From Flavobacterium sp. HBTb2-11-1 (GTDB taxonomy: Bacteria; Bacteroidota; Bacteroidia; Flavobacteriales; Flavobacteriaceae), in the NCBI RefSeq assembly GCF_009826975.1, contig NZ_WUMO01000004.1, forward strand, positions 124,001 through 188,000: a stretch of 64,000 nucleotides of DNA. The letters run 5' to 3'. The notes beneath the pieces are model-generated. The model was not told the DNA's origin, made no database searches, and was given only the letters and a program-made list of their open reading frames with translations. Of this stretch, positions 18,132 to 27,329 are shown piece by piece (position 1 is the first letter of the stretch; each line of letters begins with the position of its first letter). The translations under genes and the position numbers were made by a program.

Positions 18132-19634
18132 TTACAATTCAAATAATAAGGTCATAGTGACATTGTTTAATTTCGAAGTGATGTTAGCTCCATCAGTGAA
18201 TCCTCTTGTAAAGAAACCTTGATTTGAATCTCTTTCTAAATAAGAATAAGCCAAGTCTAGTTTTGTAGATCCGAAATTATAGCCCAAACCAGCAGAATAA
18301 CTGTTTAATTCGCCAACTGTAATTCCGTTTTTATAAGGACTTCCTTCATAACGGTATCCACCTCTTAAGCTTAATTGTTTGATTTTGTATTCAGCACCAA
18401 TGCGAAGCTCGCCTGTGCTGGTTAAAGTATTGCTGATATCGTTATTTATCCCTCTGAAGCCTGGGTCGCTTGTAGGCTTAAATTTGCTGTTACCATAATT
18501 TCTAATGCCGTAATCAACACTTAATAAACCAGATTTTCCAAAAACGTAAGCGGCGCTAAAAGTCCATTTGTCTGGTGTTTGTAAGGTGTAGGAATCATAT
18601 ACGTTTACAACATTTGGATTTACATTAGCATTTAATGCAGGTCCGCCGTCTGCTTGTCTAGTTGTGTAGATGCTTTGAGAGGTTTCATCGTATAGTTCGT
18701 ACCAAGTGTTTGATTCATAAGCTATACCAAGCCTAAAAGCTTCGGTAACTTTTCCTATTGCTCCAAGTTGAAAAGAGAATCCATTTCCGTATGTATATAG
18801 CTCGTTGTTGAAACGTAAATTTGAAATTGTTTCGTATGGTTGCAATGGATTGTCATTGTCTTCATAGAAACTTGTAGATCTTCTATAATCGGTTATGTGA
18901 ACATTTAAATTCGCTCCAAAATAAAGGCGGTCTTTGTAAGAAGTTGCTATATTGAAGCCTAGTTTGCTATTGTAGCCTCTGGTATAAACTTCATTTTCTT
19001 GATAATAATTCCCGCCAGGAGGAATATTGCTGAAGTATTGGGTATTTTCGGGGTCAATAGCAGCTGGGTCAATGACATGTCCCCAATATCCCATATATGC
19101 TTGCTGTTCTGTATAGTTTAAATCTCTATAGTCTAAGCCATCTATATATTTTAAAGGAATGCCATTTGCGAAATCTAAGAAATAAGCGCCAACAGAATTC
19201 GTAGGATTCGTTCCTGCAGAAAAAACTTCATTGTTGAAATTATTTGTATTTTCGTAAGTTGCCCCAATTGCAATTTTACTCCAGCCAACTCTTGGATCGT
19301 GGTTTTTAAAAACAAAAACACCGCCAGCTTGATTCAGGATAAAAGAGTTTTCCTTGTCTGAAGTCTGAGTGCCAAAGTAGTTAGAGTTGTTTTTAATATT
19401 CTGATTGCTAAATGATACTCCAACTTGATTGCTATTAAAGATCGCTGATCCGGCAGGGTTGACACTTAAGGAAGAAATGTCTCCTCCAACAGCTCCAAAA
19501 GCACCGCTCATGGCTCTGTAGCGTGCAGTTCCGGTAAGATTTTCTTGTGAATAACGTAGAGCATCTGAAACTTCTTGAGAATATGACGCGCAGGCAGTTA
19601 GTCCCGTTATAAATAGGAAAAATATTTTTTTCAT
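18132..19634 (-). CDS. OmpP1/FadL/TodX-family outer-membrane protein
   Basis: Outer-membrane barrel of the FadL type, linked in other bacteria to uptake of hydrophobic compounds. I start it at the ATG 19632-19634, giving 500 residues that begin MKKIFFLFITGLTACASYSQ, a normal signal peptide; an in-frame ATG at 19700 would add 22 residues and run into the upstream gene. Early motif YRAMSGAFGAVGGDISSLSVNPAGSA is the FadL-family hatch region. The last strand ends NVTMTLLFEL. It is 43 bp after the low-complexity lipoprotein gene, same strand. Substrate not predictable. Confidence 0.85.
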   Translation of the reverse strand: MKKIFFLFITGLTACASYSQEVSDALRYSQENLTGTARYRAMSGAFGAVGGDISSLSVNPAGSAIFNSNQVGVSFSNQNIKNNSNYFGTQTSDKENSFILNQAGGVFVFKNHDPRVGWSKIAIGATYENTNNFNNEVFSAGTNPTNSVGAYFLDFANGIPLKYIDGLDYRDLNYTEQQAYMGYWGHVIDPAAIDPENTQYFSNIPPGGNYYQENEVYTRGYNSKLGFNIATSYKDRLYFGANLNVHITDYRRSTSFYEDNDNPLQPYETISNLRFNNELYTYGNGFSFQLGAIGKVTEAFRLGIAYESNTWYELYDETSQSIYTTRQADGGPALNANVNPNVVNVYDSYTLQTPDKWTFSAAYVFGKSGLLSVDYGIRNYGNSKFKPTSDPGFRGINNDISNTLTSTGELRIGAEYKIKQLSLRGGYRYEGSPYKNGITVGELNSYSAGLGYNFGSTKLDLAYSYLERDSNQGFFTRGFTDGANITSKLNNVTMTLLFEL

Positions 19635-19677
19635 TTTGATAAGTTTTAGTTCGAATTTAAGTGAAGTGAGAGAAAAA

Positions 19678-20688
19678 TTATCTTCTTCCTCCACCGCCAC
19701 CGCCAGATCTCATTCCGCCACCGCCGCCACCGCCGCTGTATGATCTAGAACCGCCACCGCCTCCCATGCTAGGAGAGTAACTTCTTGATGAGCCACTGTT
19801 GCTTGGTGTATAACTTCTAGAAGAGCTGTTGTTGTAGTTAGGCGTATAGCTTCTGTTTGTTGTGGTATTTCCGCTATTGTTGTAAGATCTTCTGTTGGTG
19901 TAGTTATAATTAGAACTGTTGTTATATGTTCCTCTATTAGTAAATGTAGGACTTGTGGTTCCTCTGTTTAAAGTAGAGGTTCTTCTGAAGTCAGTATAGC
20001 TGTTTGATCTATTTGTGGTGTAATTTCTGTTTGTTGTATAATCTCCTCTATTAGTAGAGTATCCTCTATTAGTGGTGTAGTTTCTATTGGTTGTATAGCT
20101 TCTGTTGGTGCTGTAATTTCTATTGTAAGCATAGTTTCTGTCTCCATAATATCCAGCAGATCCTCTTCTTCCGTAGCTGTATGAATAGTTGTAGCCGTAA
20201 TAAGGATATCCCCATCCTGGATAACCCCAGCCAGGGTAGTAGCCCCATCCTGGATATCCCCATCCATAATAAGGGTAACCCCATCCCCAATAACCACCAT
20301 ATCCCCATCCGTAATAAGGATATCCCCATCCAAATCCAAATGACCATGTAGGGGTAGTGTAGAAGTTTACAGAAACGTCAGAACTGCTGCTTCCCCATGC
20401 AGGATAAGCTACAGAAGCAGTTTGAGTGCTGTCAGAATAATTAGTATAATTGTCAACATCAGTGAATATTTCAGTTGGCTGATTGTCGTCTTGTAATGAT
20501 CTGAAATATTCCTTGTATTGGTTGTTTGTTCCATTTGCTACATATTTAACAGATGTACCACCGTAAACGCCATCGTTATCGTAATAAGAGGAGTTTTGGT
20601 AAGAACCACATGATGCTAGCAGTAAACTCAGTAATCCAATTAAGTAAAAATGATTAGAGTTTTGGCGGAGTGAAAGGTAAGTTTTCAT
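19678..20688 (-). CDS. low-complexity lipoprotein with Gly-Trp-Tyr, Thr-Asn-Arg-Tyr and poly-Gly blocks
   Basis: Envelope lipoprotein of 336 residues. The lipobox LASC gives an acylated Cys near residue 27. A normal-composition part (about 30-115) is followed by GWGYP/YYGWG repeats (about 118-165), then tandem TTNRNY/STNRGY units (about 178-235), Asn/Ser/Thr/Tyr-rich sequence, and a C-terminal Gly block ending GGGGGGRR. Conserved relatives exist in Flavobacterium to my knowledge, annotated as hypothetical or with misleading names; function unknown, perhaps surface or matrix. The other-frame frames through the repeats are artefacts. It is divergent from proS. Confidence 0.8.
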   Translation of the reverse strand: MKTYLSLRQNSNHFYLIGLLSLLLASCGSYQNSSYYDNDGVYGGTSVKYVANGTNNQYKEYFRSLQDDNQPTEIFTDVDNYTNYSDSTQTASVAYPAWGSSSSDVSVNFYTTPTWSFGFGWGYPYYGWGYGGYWGWGYPYYGWGYPGWGYYPGWGYPGWGYPYYGYNYSYSYGRRGSAGYYGDRNYAYNRNYSTNRSYTTNRNYTTNRGYSTNRGDYTTNRNYTTNRSNSYTDFRRTSTLNRGTTSPTFTNRGTYNNSSNYNYTNRRSYNNSGNTTTNRSYTPNYNNSSSRSYTPSNSGSSRSYSPSMGGGGGSRSYSGGGGGGGMRSGGGGGGRR

Positions 20689-20708
20689 ATCTGTGGTGTT
20701 TTTTATTG

Positions 20709-20736
20709 TTGCACATTACAAAATTAGTTAGTTTTG
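20709..20736 (+). promoter_or_regulatory. proS promoter (flavobacterial type), overlapping a divergent -7 element
   Basis: TTG at 20709-20711, 17-base spacer, TAGTTTTG at 20729-20736, matching the Bacteroidota TTG-N17-23-TAnnTTTG consensus. Transcription would start near 20743, leaving a leader of about 48 bases. On the other strand TAATTTTG (20719-20726) is a -7 candidate for the leftward lipoprotein gene and lies inside the proS spacer. Confidence 0.65.
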
Positions 20737-20790
20737 TCAAACTATTTAGTTAAAATTATTTAAAACAAAATTTGTGCCAAAAAATATAAT

Positions 20791-22269
20791 ATGAGTAAGA
20801 ACCTTACTACAAGATCAGAAGATTATTCGAAATGGTATAACGAACTGGTTGTAAAGGCAGATCTGGCTGAAAATTCAGGAGTTAGAGGATGTATGGTAAT
20901 CAAGCCATACGGATATGCTATTTGGGAAAAAATGCAAGCCGAGTTAGATCGCATGTTCAAAGAAACTGGACATCAAAATGCGTATTTCCCTTTGTTTGTG
21001 CCGAAAAGCATGTTTGAAGCGGAGGAGAAAAATGCTGAGGGATTTGCAAAAGAATGTGCTGTTGTAACGCACTATAGATTAAAAAATGATGAGGAAAGAC
21101 CAGGTAAATTAATGGTTGATCCCAATGCAAGATTAGAGGAGGAGCTTATCGTTCGTCCAACAAGTGAAGCTATTATTTGGTCTACATATAAAGGATGGGT
21201 ACAGTCGTATAGAGATTTGCCTTTGTTAATTAATCAATGGGCAAATGTGGTTCGTTGGGAAATGCGTACGCGTTTGTTCTTGAGAACTGCTGAGTTTTTG
21301 TGGCAAGAAGGGCATACCGCTCATGCTACAAAAGAAGAAGCATTGGAAGAGTCTGAAAAAATGATGAATGTTTATGCTGAATTTGCTGAAAACTTTATGG
21401 CAATTCCAGTTGTAAAAGGTTTTAAAACTGAAACAGAGCGTTTTGCTGGAGCGGATGAAACATATTGTATCGAAGCATTAATGCAAGACGGAAAAGCATT
21501 GCAGGCTGGTACGTCTCATTTCTTAGGGCAAAATTTTGCAAAAGCATTTGATGTTAAGTTTGCTAATGCTGAAGGAAAGCAAGAGCATGTTTGGGGGACT
21601 TCTTGGGGAGTATCTACTCGTTTGATGGGGGCGCTAATTATGACGCATTCTGATGACCAAGGATTGGTATTGCCTCCGAATTTGGCTCCGATTCAAGTGG
21701 TTATTGTACCTATATATAAGACAGATGAACAACTGGCTCAAATTACGGAAGCAGTTAAGGACTTGACGGCTAAATTGAGAAAATTAAGAATCACGGTTAA
21801 ATTCGATGACAGAACAACTCAAAAACCAGGATTTAAATTTGCAGAGTGGGAATTGAAAGGAGTTCCTGTTCGAATTGCAGTTGGTCCAAAAGATTTAGAA
21901 AACGGAACTTTTGAAGTGGCAAGACGCGATAATTTGACAAAAGAAGTTGTTGCTAGCGAAAAAATCGTTGAACATGTTAATGATCTTCTAGAACAGATTC
22001 AGAGGGACTTATTTACAAAAGCATTAGATTATCGTAACACTCATATTACGGAAGTGAATAGTTTTGAGGAATTTAAAGAAGTTTTAGAAGGAAAAGGAGG
22101 CTTTTTATCTGCTCATTGGGATGGAACCGCTGAAACAGAAGAAAAGATAAAAGAATTGACAAAAGCGACGATTCGCTGCATTCCTTTGGACGCTGTTGAA
22201 GAGGCGGGAACCTGTGTGTTTACTGGGAAACCTTCTTCTAAAAGAGTGCTTTTTGCTAAGGCATATTAA
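20791..22269 (+). CDS. proS: prolyl-tRNA synthetase (short, archaeal/eukaryal type)
   Basis: Charges tRNA-Pro with proline. 492 residues and no editing insertion, i.e. the ProS form typical of Bacteroidota and eukaryotes rather than the long E. coli form. Class II motifs: [11 protein letters not shown], motif 2 [34 protein letters not shown], and motif 3 [20 protein letters not shown]. The anticodon-binding domain follows ([21 protein letters not shown]) and a C-terminal zinc-ribbon-like part ends the protein in KRVLFAKAY with a terminal Tyr, as in its family. Confidence 0.96.
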   Translation: MSKNLTTRSEDYSKWYNELVVKADLAENSGVRGCMVIKPYGYAIWEKMQAELDRMFKETGHQNAYFPLFVPKSMFEAEEKNAEGFAKECAVVTHYRLKNDEERPGKLMVDPNARLEEELIVRPTSEAIIWSTYKGWVQSYRDLPLLINQWANVVRWEMRTRLFLRTAEFLWQEGHTAHATKEEALEESEKMMNVYAEFAENFMAIPVVKGFKTETERFAGADETYCIEALMQDGKALQAGTSHFLGQNFAKAFDVKFANAEGKQEHVWGTSWGVSTRLMGALIMTHSDDQGLVLPPNLAPIQVVIVPIYKTDEQLAQITEAVKDLTAKLRKLRITVKFDDRTTQKPGFKFAEWELKGVPVRIAVGPKDLENGTFEVARRDNLTKEVVASEKIVEHVNDLLEQIQRDLFTKALDYRNTHITEVNSFEEFKEVLEGKGGFLSAHWDGTAETEEKIKELTKATIRCIPLDAVEEAGTCVFTGKPSSKRVLFAKAY

Positions 22270-22297
22270 AAAAAGATATATTTTTTTGCATTAGGTG

Positions 22298-22327
22298 TTG
22301 CGCAAATAAAAAATAGATGTATCTTTG
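22298..22327 (+). promoter_or_regulatory. promoter of the tRNA-Glu pair
   Basis: TTG (22298-22300), 19-base spacer, TATCTTTG (22320-22327): an excellent match to the flavobacterial consensus, 20 bases before the first tRNA. Confidence 0.8.
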
Positions 22328-22347
22328 CATCCGCAATACAGAAGCAC

Positions 22348-22419
22348 GGTCCGTTCGTCTATCGGTTAGGACGCCAGGTTTTCATCCTGGTAAGGGGGGT
22401 TCGATTCCCCCACGGACTA
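22348..22419 (+). tRNA. tRNA-Glu (UUC), copy 1
   Basis: Cloverleaf: acceptor GGTCCGT / ACGGACT (G-U first pair), anticodon stem CCAGG / CCTGG with loop TTTTCAT, anticodon TTC, T-arm GGGGGTTCGATTCCCCC. CCA is not encoded. The 3' half and D-arm differ slightly from copy 2 (CTATCGG, AAGGGGGG). Confidence 0.95.
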
Positions 22420-22464
22420 CAAGTTATATTACATATTGAAAAGTTTCCAACTTAGGAGAATTAA

Positions 22465-22536
22465 GGTCCGTTCGTCTAGGGGTTAGGACGCCAGGTTTTC
22501 ATCCTGGTAACAGGGGTTCGATTCCCCTACGGACTA
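22465..22536 (+). tRNA. tRNA-Glu (UUC), copy 2
   Basis: Same acceptor and anticodon arms as copy 1 and anticodon TTC; D-loop CTAGGGG and T-arm CAGGGGTTCGATTCCCCTA differ. It lies 45 bp downstream of copy 1 and is probably co-transcribed. CCA is not encoded. Confidence 0.95.
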
Positions 22537-22690
22537 CAAAATTAGTTGTAAATAAGTTTTGTAAAACAAAAATTGGTGTCTCGGTTTTTGTTTTATTAGT
22601 TAAAACCAAAGTGATTGCATAGCAATTGTGGGAGGTTTTTCTTTTTTAACTAGTATTTATAATAATTATTACATCTAAAATTAAAAGAAA

Positions 22691-22942
22691 ATGGCAAATC
22701 ATAAGTCAGCATTAAAAAGAATCAGAAGTAACGAAAAGAGAAGAGTTCTTAACAGATATCAACATAAAACTACTCGTAATGCTATTAAAGCATTAAGATT
22801 AGCTACTGATAAATCTGATGCTGCTGCTAAATTATCTACTGTAATCTCTATGATTGATAAATTAGCTAAAAAGAACATCATTCATGATAATAAAGCTTCT
22901 AACTTGAAGTCTAAATTAACTAAACATGTTGCTAAATTGTAA
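22691..22942 (+). CDS. rpsT: 30S ribosomal protein S20
   Basis: Small-subunit protein binding 16S rRNA, 83 residues, the usual length. The N-terminus MANHKSALKRIRSNEKRR is diagnostic, followed by a three-helix Lys/Arg/Ala-rich body ending KLTKHVAKL. Single-gene unit after the tRNA pair, with a terminator 25 bases after the stop. Confidence 0.97.
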   Translation: MANHKSALKRIRSNEKRRVLNRYQHKTTRNAIKALRLATDKSDAAAKLSTVISMIDKLAKKNIIHDNKASNLKSKLTKHVAKL

Positions 22943-22966
22943 TTAACACAATTTACTAAAGATATA

Positions 22967-22996
22967 AAAAGTCCTCTTTTAGAGGACTTTTTTGTT
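22967..22996 (+). terminator. rpsT terminator
   Basis: Hairpin AAAGTCCTCT / AGAGGACTTT with a TTT-A loop, followed by T6 G T4. Confidence 0.9.
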
Positions 22997-23024
22997 TTAA
23001 CTCGAAAAGGAAATTTCAATTTAA

Positions 23025-23073
23025 AAAAAAATCCAAATTCCAATATTTGTAATGTTGGGAATTTGGATTTTGT
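23025..23073 (-). terminator. terminator of the histidine kinase / receiver operon
   Basis: Long inverted repeat AAATCCAAATTCCAA / TTGGGAATTTGGATTT with an 11-base loop. Read on the minus strand the second arm is followed by a T9 tract. The same AAATTCCAA word recurs in the terminator after typA. Confidence 0.7.
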
Positions 23074-23130
23074 TGTTTTAAAAAATTGAATTATTGAGTT
23101 TTAATTTTTGTGTTGAAGAATTTTGGAATT

Positions 23131-23538
23131 TTATAAATCAATTTTCCTTTTAAGATATTCCAACATTGGCTGTGTAATGGGTTTTGAAAGAAAATCTACT
23201 ATAATAGGGTATTTTTTTGCCTTCGCAAGATCTTCAGGGTCTATAGTAGAAGATAATACAATTACGGGAACCATGTTGAATTCTCTATAATCTGGGGAAG
23301 TGAAATGATCTAAAAACTCCCATCCGCCCATAATTGGCATATTCAAATCTAAAAAAATTAATTCAGGCCTTTTTCTTGCTTTGTCATTTGTGTATTTTAA
23401 TACATTGAAATGATGAAGGGCTTCTTCGCCGTTTTGAGCTGTAACAACTTCATGTGAAAATGAAGATTTTGAAACGACTTTTTTGCATAGCATTAACGTG
23501 ATAGGGTCATCGTCAATGCATAAAATCTGCTCAAGCAT
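23131..23538 (-). CDS. receiver-only response regulator
   Basis: Single CheY-like receiver of 135 residues without an output domain. The acidic pocket is Asp9/10/11 (CIDDD), the phospho-acceptor Asp64 in LIFLDLNMPIMGGWEF, the switch residues VLSS (96-97), and Lys119 in FLSKPI. It starts 5 bp after the stop of the PAS histidine kinase on the same strand, so the two form a phosphorelay pair; with no DNA-binding domain, the output must be by protein contact or onward phosphotransfer. Confidence 0.9.
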   Translation of the reverse strand: MLEQILCIDDDPITLMLCKKVVSKSSFSHEVVTAQNGEEALHHFNVLKYTNDKARKRPELIFLDLNMPIMGGWEFLDHFTSPDYREFNMVPVIVLSSTIDPEDLAKAKKYPIIVDFLSKPITQPMLEYLKRKIDL

Positions 23539-23543
23539 AATAA

Positions 23544-25253
23544 TTAATTTTTAAATGTTATCGTAAATGTAGTTCCTTTATTAACTTCACTATCAATGGA
23601 GATTGTACCGCCCATTGTTTCTACCTGCGATTTTACAAGATATAGCCCTAAGCCTTTGCTGTCAGGATAATTATGGAATCTTTGATAAAGGCCAAATACT
23701 TTGTCGCGATTTCGTTCAAGGTCAATTCCGATTCCGTTATCTTTAAAGGTTAAGATGGTTCTTTGTTCTATTTGTTCGGCTATTATGGATATTTTCAGTT
23801 TTCTGTTCTCCGATTTGTACTTTATAGAATTGGTGAGCAGATTTAATAAAATACTTTCAATATAAGCCTTGTTTGTAATAAGTTCTGGAACTTTATCAAA
23901 TTTAAGCTTAATTATGGGTTTGTGTAGCTCAATTTGAAACGAAAGTTGACTGAAAACATTTTCAAAAACCTCTTTTAAAGATACTTCTTCTTTTTGCATC
24001 GAAGGATTGTCTTTAATAATGATGACTTTTACCAAATCATTGATGGTTTCATTTAGTAAATGCGTTGATTTTGTAAATCCAGCTAATATTTCTTCTAGCT
24101 CCTCATTTTCTATAGGAATGTCTTCTATTAAATTTAAAAGACCAATTAAATTAGAAAGTGGTGCTCTAAGGTTGTGGGATGTTATGTATGAGAATTGCTT
24201 TAAATCCTTATTGTTTTGGGTTAATTCTCGAATAAGATGTTCTTTTTCTGTCTCCAATTTTTTCTCGTCAGTAATATCTCTTTGTATTGAAATCCAATGC
24301 GAAATCACTCCTTCATTATTAAAAATAGGAATCATGGAAAAGCGTACCCAGTATTCTTTTTTACTTTTGGTATAAGTAATGGTTTCAATTAGGCATTCTT
24401 CTTCATTTTTTATAGCCGTTAAGAGTTTTTTCAGTTCTTCAGAATCTGATTTCGGTCCTTTAAAAATGTTTGGCGATTTTCCAATAATTTCATTCGACTG
24501 ATAGCCTGACATTTGAGAAAAAGCGGGATTCACATAGACTATTTTAGGTATTTTTCTTTCAGAAGTATTAGCTTCAGTAATTAAAATAGAGTCTTTAGAT
24601 TGTGTAATTACGGTTTCTAAAAGTTTTAGTCGCTGTTCTTCTTCTTTTTGTTTTGTAATATCCTGAATAGCTCCAATCATTCTGATGGCTCTTCCATTTT
24701 CATCTTTCAATAAAAAACCTCGGTCTAAAACATATTTATACGATCCGTCTGCACATCTAAAGCGGTATTGATCCTGCCATTTTTCAGTTTTCTGTTCTAT
24801 GAAGGAATATAATTTTATTGACATTCGGATGCTGTCTTCCGGGTGAATTTTGTCAAACCACCATTTAGAAGTTTTACCCACTTCTTTTGGGTCATAACCA
24901 AAGACACTTTCGATTCCTTTGTTCCAATTAATACTGTCCTCTTGAATTTTCCAATCCCAGATTGTATCGCTAGTCGCCTTTGCTACAATGTCATATTTCT
25001 CATTCGATTCTTCTATTTCTTCATTGGTTTTGTTTAACTTTTCAAAGATGGTTATGTTTCTTTTTTCGTTTTTTGAAAGTATAAATCTGAAAACCAACCC
25101 TGTAATTAGAATAAAAACAACATCTTTTATTAAAGATAAGTATAGATATTCTGAAGAAGAAAAGTAAGTTATGAGTAATTTATGACATAAGACCGCCATA
25201 ATTATCGAGATGATGGTATAAATAAGAGTAATTTGGAGAGTTTTACTTTTCAT
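23544..25253 (-). CDS. membrane PAS-PAS sensor histidine kinase
   Basis: Sensor kinase of 569 residues if started at the ATG 25251-25253 (MKSKTLQITLIYTII); an upstream in-frame ATG at 25358 adds 35 residues without conserved features. Two membrane segments (about 5-24 and 40-60), two PAS domains (about 85-203, 215-330; each with a PAC-like tail ending in GAIQDITKQK or ISIQRDITDEK), then HisKA with phospho-His about 360 in YITSHNLRAPLSNL and HATPase_c with LLTNSIKYKS, DNGIGID and KGLGLYLVKSQ. Partner is the receiver-only gene just downstream. The signal sensed is unknown. Confidence 0.9.
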   Translation of the reverse strand: MKSKTLQITLIYTIISIIMAVLCHKLLITYFSSSEYLYLSLIKDVVFILITGLVFRFILSKNEKRNITIFEKLNKTNEEIEESNEKYDIVAKATSDTIWDWKIQEDSINWNKGIESVFGYDPKEVGKTSKWWFDKIHPEDSIRMSIKLYSFIEQKTEKWQDQYRFRCADGSYKYVLDRGFLLKDENGRAIRMIGAIQDITKQKEEEQRLKLLETVITQSKDSILITEANTSERKIPKIVYVNPAFSQMSGYQSNEIIGKSPNIFKGPKSDSEELKKLLTAIKNEEECLIETITYTKSKKEYWVRFSMIPIFNNEGVISHWISIQRDITDEKKLETEKEHLIRELTQNNKDLKQFSYITSHNLRAPLSNLIGLLNLIEDIPIENEELEEILAGFTKSTHLLNETINDLVKVIIIKDNPSMQKEEVSLKEVFENVFSQLSFQIELHKPIIKLKFDKVPELITNKAYIESILLNLLTNSIKYKSENRKLKISIIAEQIEQRTILTFKDNGIGIDLERNRDKVFGLYQRFHNYPDSKGLGLYLVKSQVETMGGTISIDSEVNKGTTFTITFKN

Positions 25254-25422
25254 CACCTCAAATATAGTTAATTTAACTATAACAGAACGTATCTTAATGT
25301 CATTTTGAAAACGATATTTTCGTGTTTTTGTATTAACTAATTGATTGTATATACGCAAACTATGTCAGAAACATTTTTTTTTAGAAAATAAAGTGTACCT
25401 TTGCGCCCATTAAAAATCACAG

Positions 25423-27219
25423 ATGGAATCTATTAGAAACATTGCAATTATTGCCCACGTCGATCACGGTAAAACAACTTTGGTTGATAAAATTATGTAT
25501 CACTGTCAGTTATTTCGTGAGAACGAAAACACAGGTGATTTAATCTTAGATAATAACGATTTAGAGCGTGAGAGAGGTATTACAATTACTTCTAAAAACG
25601 TATCGGTTCAATATAAAGGAACAAAAATCAATATTATTGACACTCCTGGCCACGCCGATTTTGGAGGTGAAGTAGAACGTGTATTGAACATGGCCGATGG
25701 TGTATGTTTGCTAGTTGATGCTTTTGAAGGACCAATGCCTCAAACTCGTTTCGTTTTGCAAAAAGCGATTGATTTAGGATTGAAACCTTGCGTGGTTATC
25801 AATAAAGTAGATAAAGAAAACTGTACTCCTGAGGAAGTTCATGAAAAAGTTTTTGACCTAATGTTCGAATTAGGAGCTACTGAAGAGCAGTTAGATTTCC
25901 CAGCAGTTTACGGTTCTGCAAAAAACAACTGGATGTCTGATGATTGGAAAGTTCAAACGCAAAACATTGAGCCATTGTTAGATATGGTTATTAAAAATGT
26001 GCCTGCGCCAAAAGTAACTGAAGGTACTCCTCAAATGTTGATTACTTCTTTAGATTTCTCTTCTTTTACAGGTCGTATCGCTATTGGTCGTCTTGAAAGA
26101 GGGACTTTAAAAGAAGGAATGCCAATTTCTTTGGTAAAGAGAGATGGTAAAATCATCAAATCTAGAATTAAAGAATTACACACTTTTGAAGGTTTAGGCC
26201 GTAGAAAAGTTGAAGAAGTTGTTGCTGGTGATATTTGTGCTGTTGTAGGTGTTGAAGGTTTTGAAATTGGTGATACTATCGCTGATTTTGAAAATCCAGA
26301 GGCTTTACAAACTATCGCTATCGATGAGCCAACAATGAGTATGTTGTTTACAATTAACGATTCTCCTTTCTTTGGTAAAGAAGGTAAATTTGTTACTTCT
26401 AGACATATCCGTGAAAGATTGACAAAAGAGCTTGAGAAAAACTTAGCGATGAAAGTTGGAGAAACTGATTCAGCTGATAAATTCATGGTTTTTGGTCGTG
26501 GTGTACTTCACTTGTCTGTTCTTATCGAAACAATGAGAAGAGAAGGGTACGAGCTTCAAATTGGTCAGCCACAAGTTATCATCAAAGAAATTGATGGTGT
26601 TAAATGTGAGCCAATTGAAGAATTAACTATCGATTTGCCAGAAAACCTTTCAGGTAGAGCGGTTGAGTTCGTAACTATCCGTAAAGGAGAAATGCTTTCT
26701 ATGGAAGGTAAAGGTGAGCGTATGATCATTAAATTCAACATTCCATCTCGTGGAATTATCGGTTTAAGAAACCAATTGCTTACTGCTACTGCTGGTGAGG
26801 CTATTATGGCACACCGTTTCATCGGGTACGAACCATACAAAGGAGAAATTCCTGGACGTAACAACGGTTCATTAATCTCTATGGAAAACGGAAAAGCAAT
26901 TCCTTATTCTATTGATAAATTACAAGATCGTGGTAAATTCTTCGTTGATCCAAACGAGGATATCTATGAAGGTCAGGTAATTGGAGAAAATACTCGTAGC
27001 GACGATATGACGGTTAACGTTACTAAAACGAAAAAGCTTTCTAACGTTCGTTCTTCTGGAGCTGATGATAAAGCTAGAATTATTCCAGCTATCAAATTCT
27101 CATTAGAAGAGGCTTTAGAGTACATCCAAAAAGATGAGTATGTTGAAGTTACTCCAAAATCTTTACGTTTAAGAAAGATTTACTTGAACGAAAATGATAG
27201 AAAAAGATTTAAAATCTAA
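25423..27219 (+). CDS. typA: translational GTPase TypA/BipA
   Basis: Ribosome-binding GTPase of the EF-G superfamily involved in stress and low-temperature ribosome function. 598 residues, normal length. G motifs: [37 protein letters not shown]. The BipA C-terminal domain has [20 protein letters not shown] and ends [16 protein letters not shown] -7 element TACCTTTG at 25396-25403 precedes it by 20 bases; no -33 TTG is clear. A terminator follows. Confidence 0.97.
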   Translation: MESIRNIAIIAHVDHGKTTLVDKIMYHCQLFRENENTGDLILDNNDLERERGITITSKNVSVQYKGTKINIIDTPGHADFGGEVERVLNMADGVCLLVDAFEGPMPQTRFVLQKAIDLGLKPCVVINKVDKENCTPEEVHEKVFDLMFELGATEEQLDFPAVYGSAKNNWMSDDWKVQTQNIEPLLDMVIKNVPAPKVTEGTPQMLITSLDFSSFTGRIAIGRLERGTLKEGMPISLVKRDGKIIKSRIKELHTFEGLGRRKVEEVVAGDICAVVGVEGFEIGDTIADFENPEALQTIAIDEPTMSMLFTINDSPFFGKEGKFVTSRHIRERLTKELEKNLAMKVGETDSADKFMVFGRGVLHLSVLIETMRREGYELQIGQPQVIIKEIDGVKCEPIEELTIDLPENLSGRAVEFVTIRKGEMLSMEGKGERMIIKFNIPSRGIIGLRNQLLTATAGEAIMAHRFIGYEPYKGEIPGRNNGSLISMENGKAIPYSIDKLQDRGKFFVDPNEDIYEGQVIGENTRSDDMTVNVTKTKKLSNVRSSGADDKARIIPAIKFSLEEALEYIQKDEYVEVTPKSLRLRKIYLNENDRKRFKI

Positions 27220-27242
27220 TTAGATTTAAAATTCAATATAAA

Positions 27243-27283
27243 AAATCCCAAATTCCAATTAAGGAGTTTGGGATTGTTTTTTA
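27243..27283 (+). terminator. typA terminator
   Basis: Hairpin AATCCCAAA / TTTGGGATT with the loop TTCCAATTAAGGAG, then GTTTTTTATG. Further TTTGGAATTTGGAATTT words follow at 27290-27306. Confidence 0.75.
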
Positions 27284-27329
27284 TGTATAGTTTGGAATTT
27301 GGAATTTAAGTATTTGAATTTTAAGTAGG

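Noticed and set aside
19968..20351. Overlapping frames on both strands within the GWGYP/TNRNY repeats
   Set aside because: They are other-frame readings of low-complexity DNA in the real lipoprotein gene, without conserved features.
23131..25253. Phytochrome- or hybrid-type kinase
   Set aside because: The receiver is a separate gene and no GAF/PHY region is present; only two PAS domains are visible.
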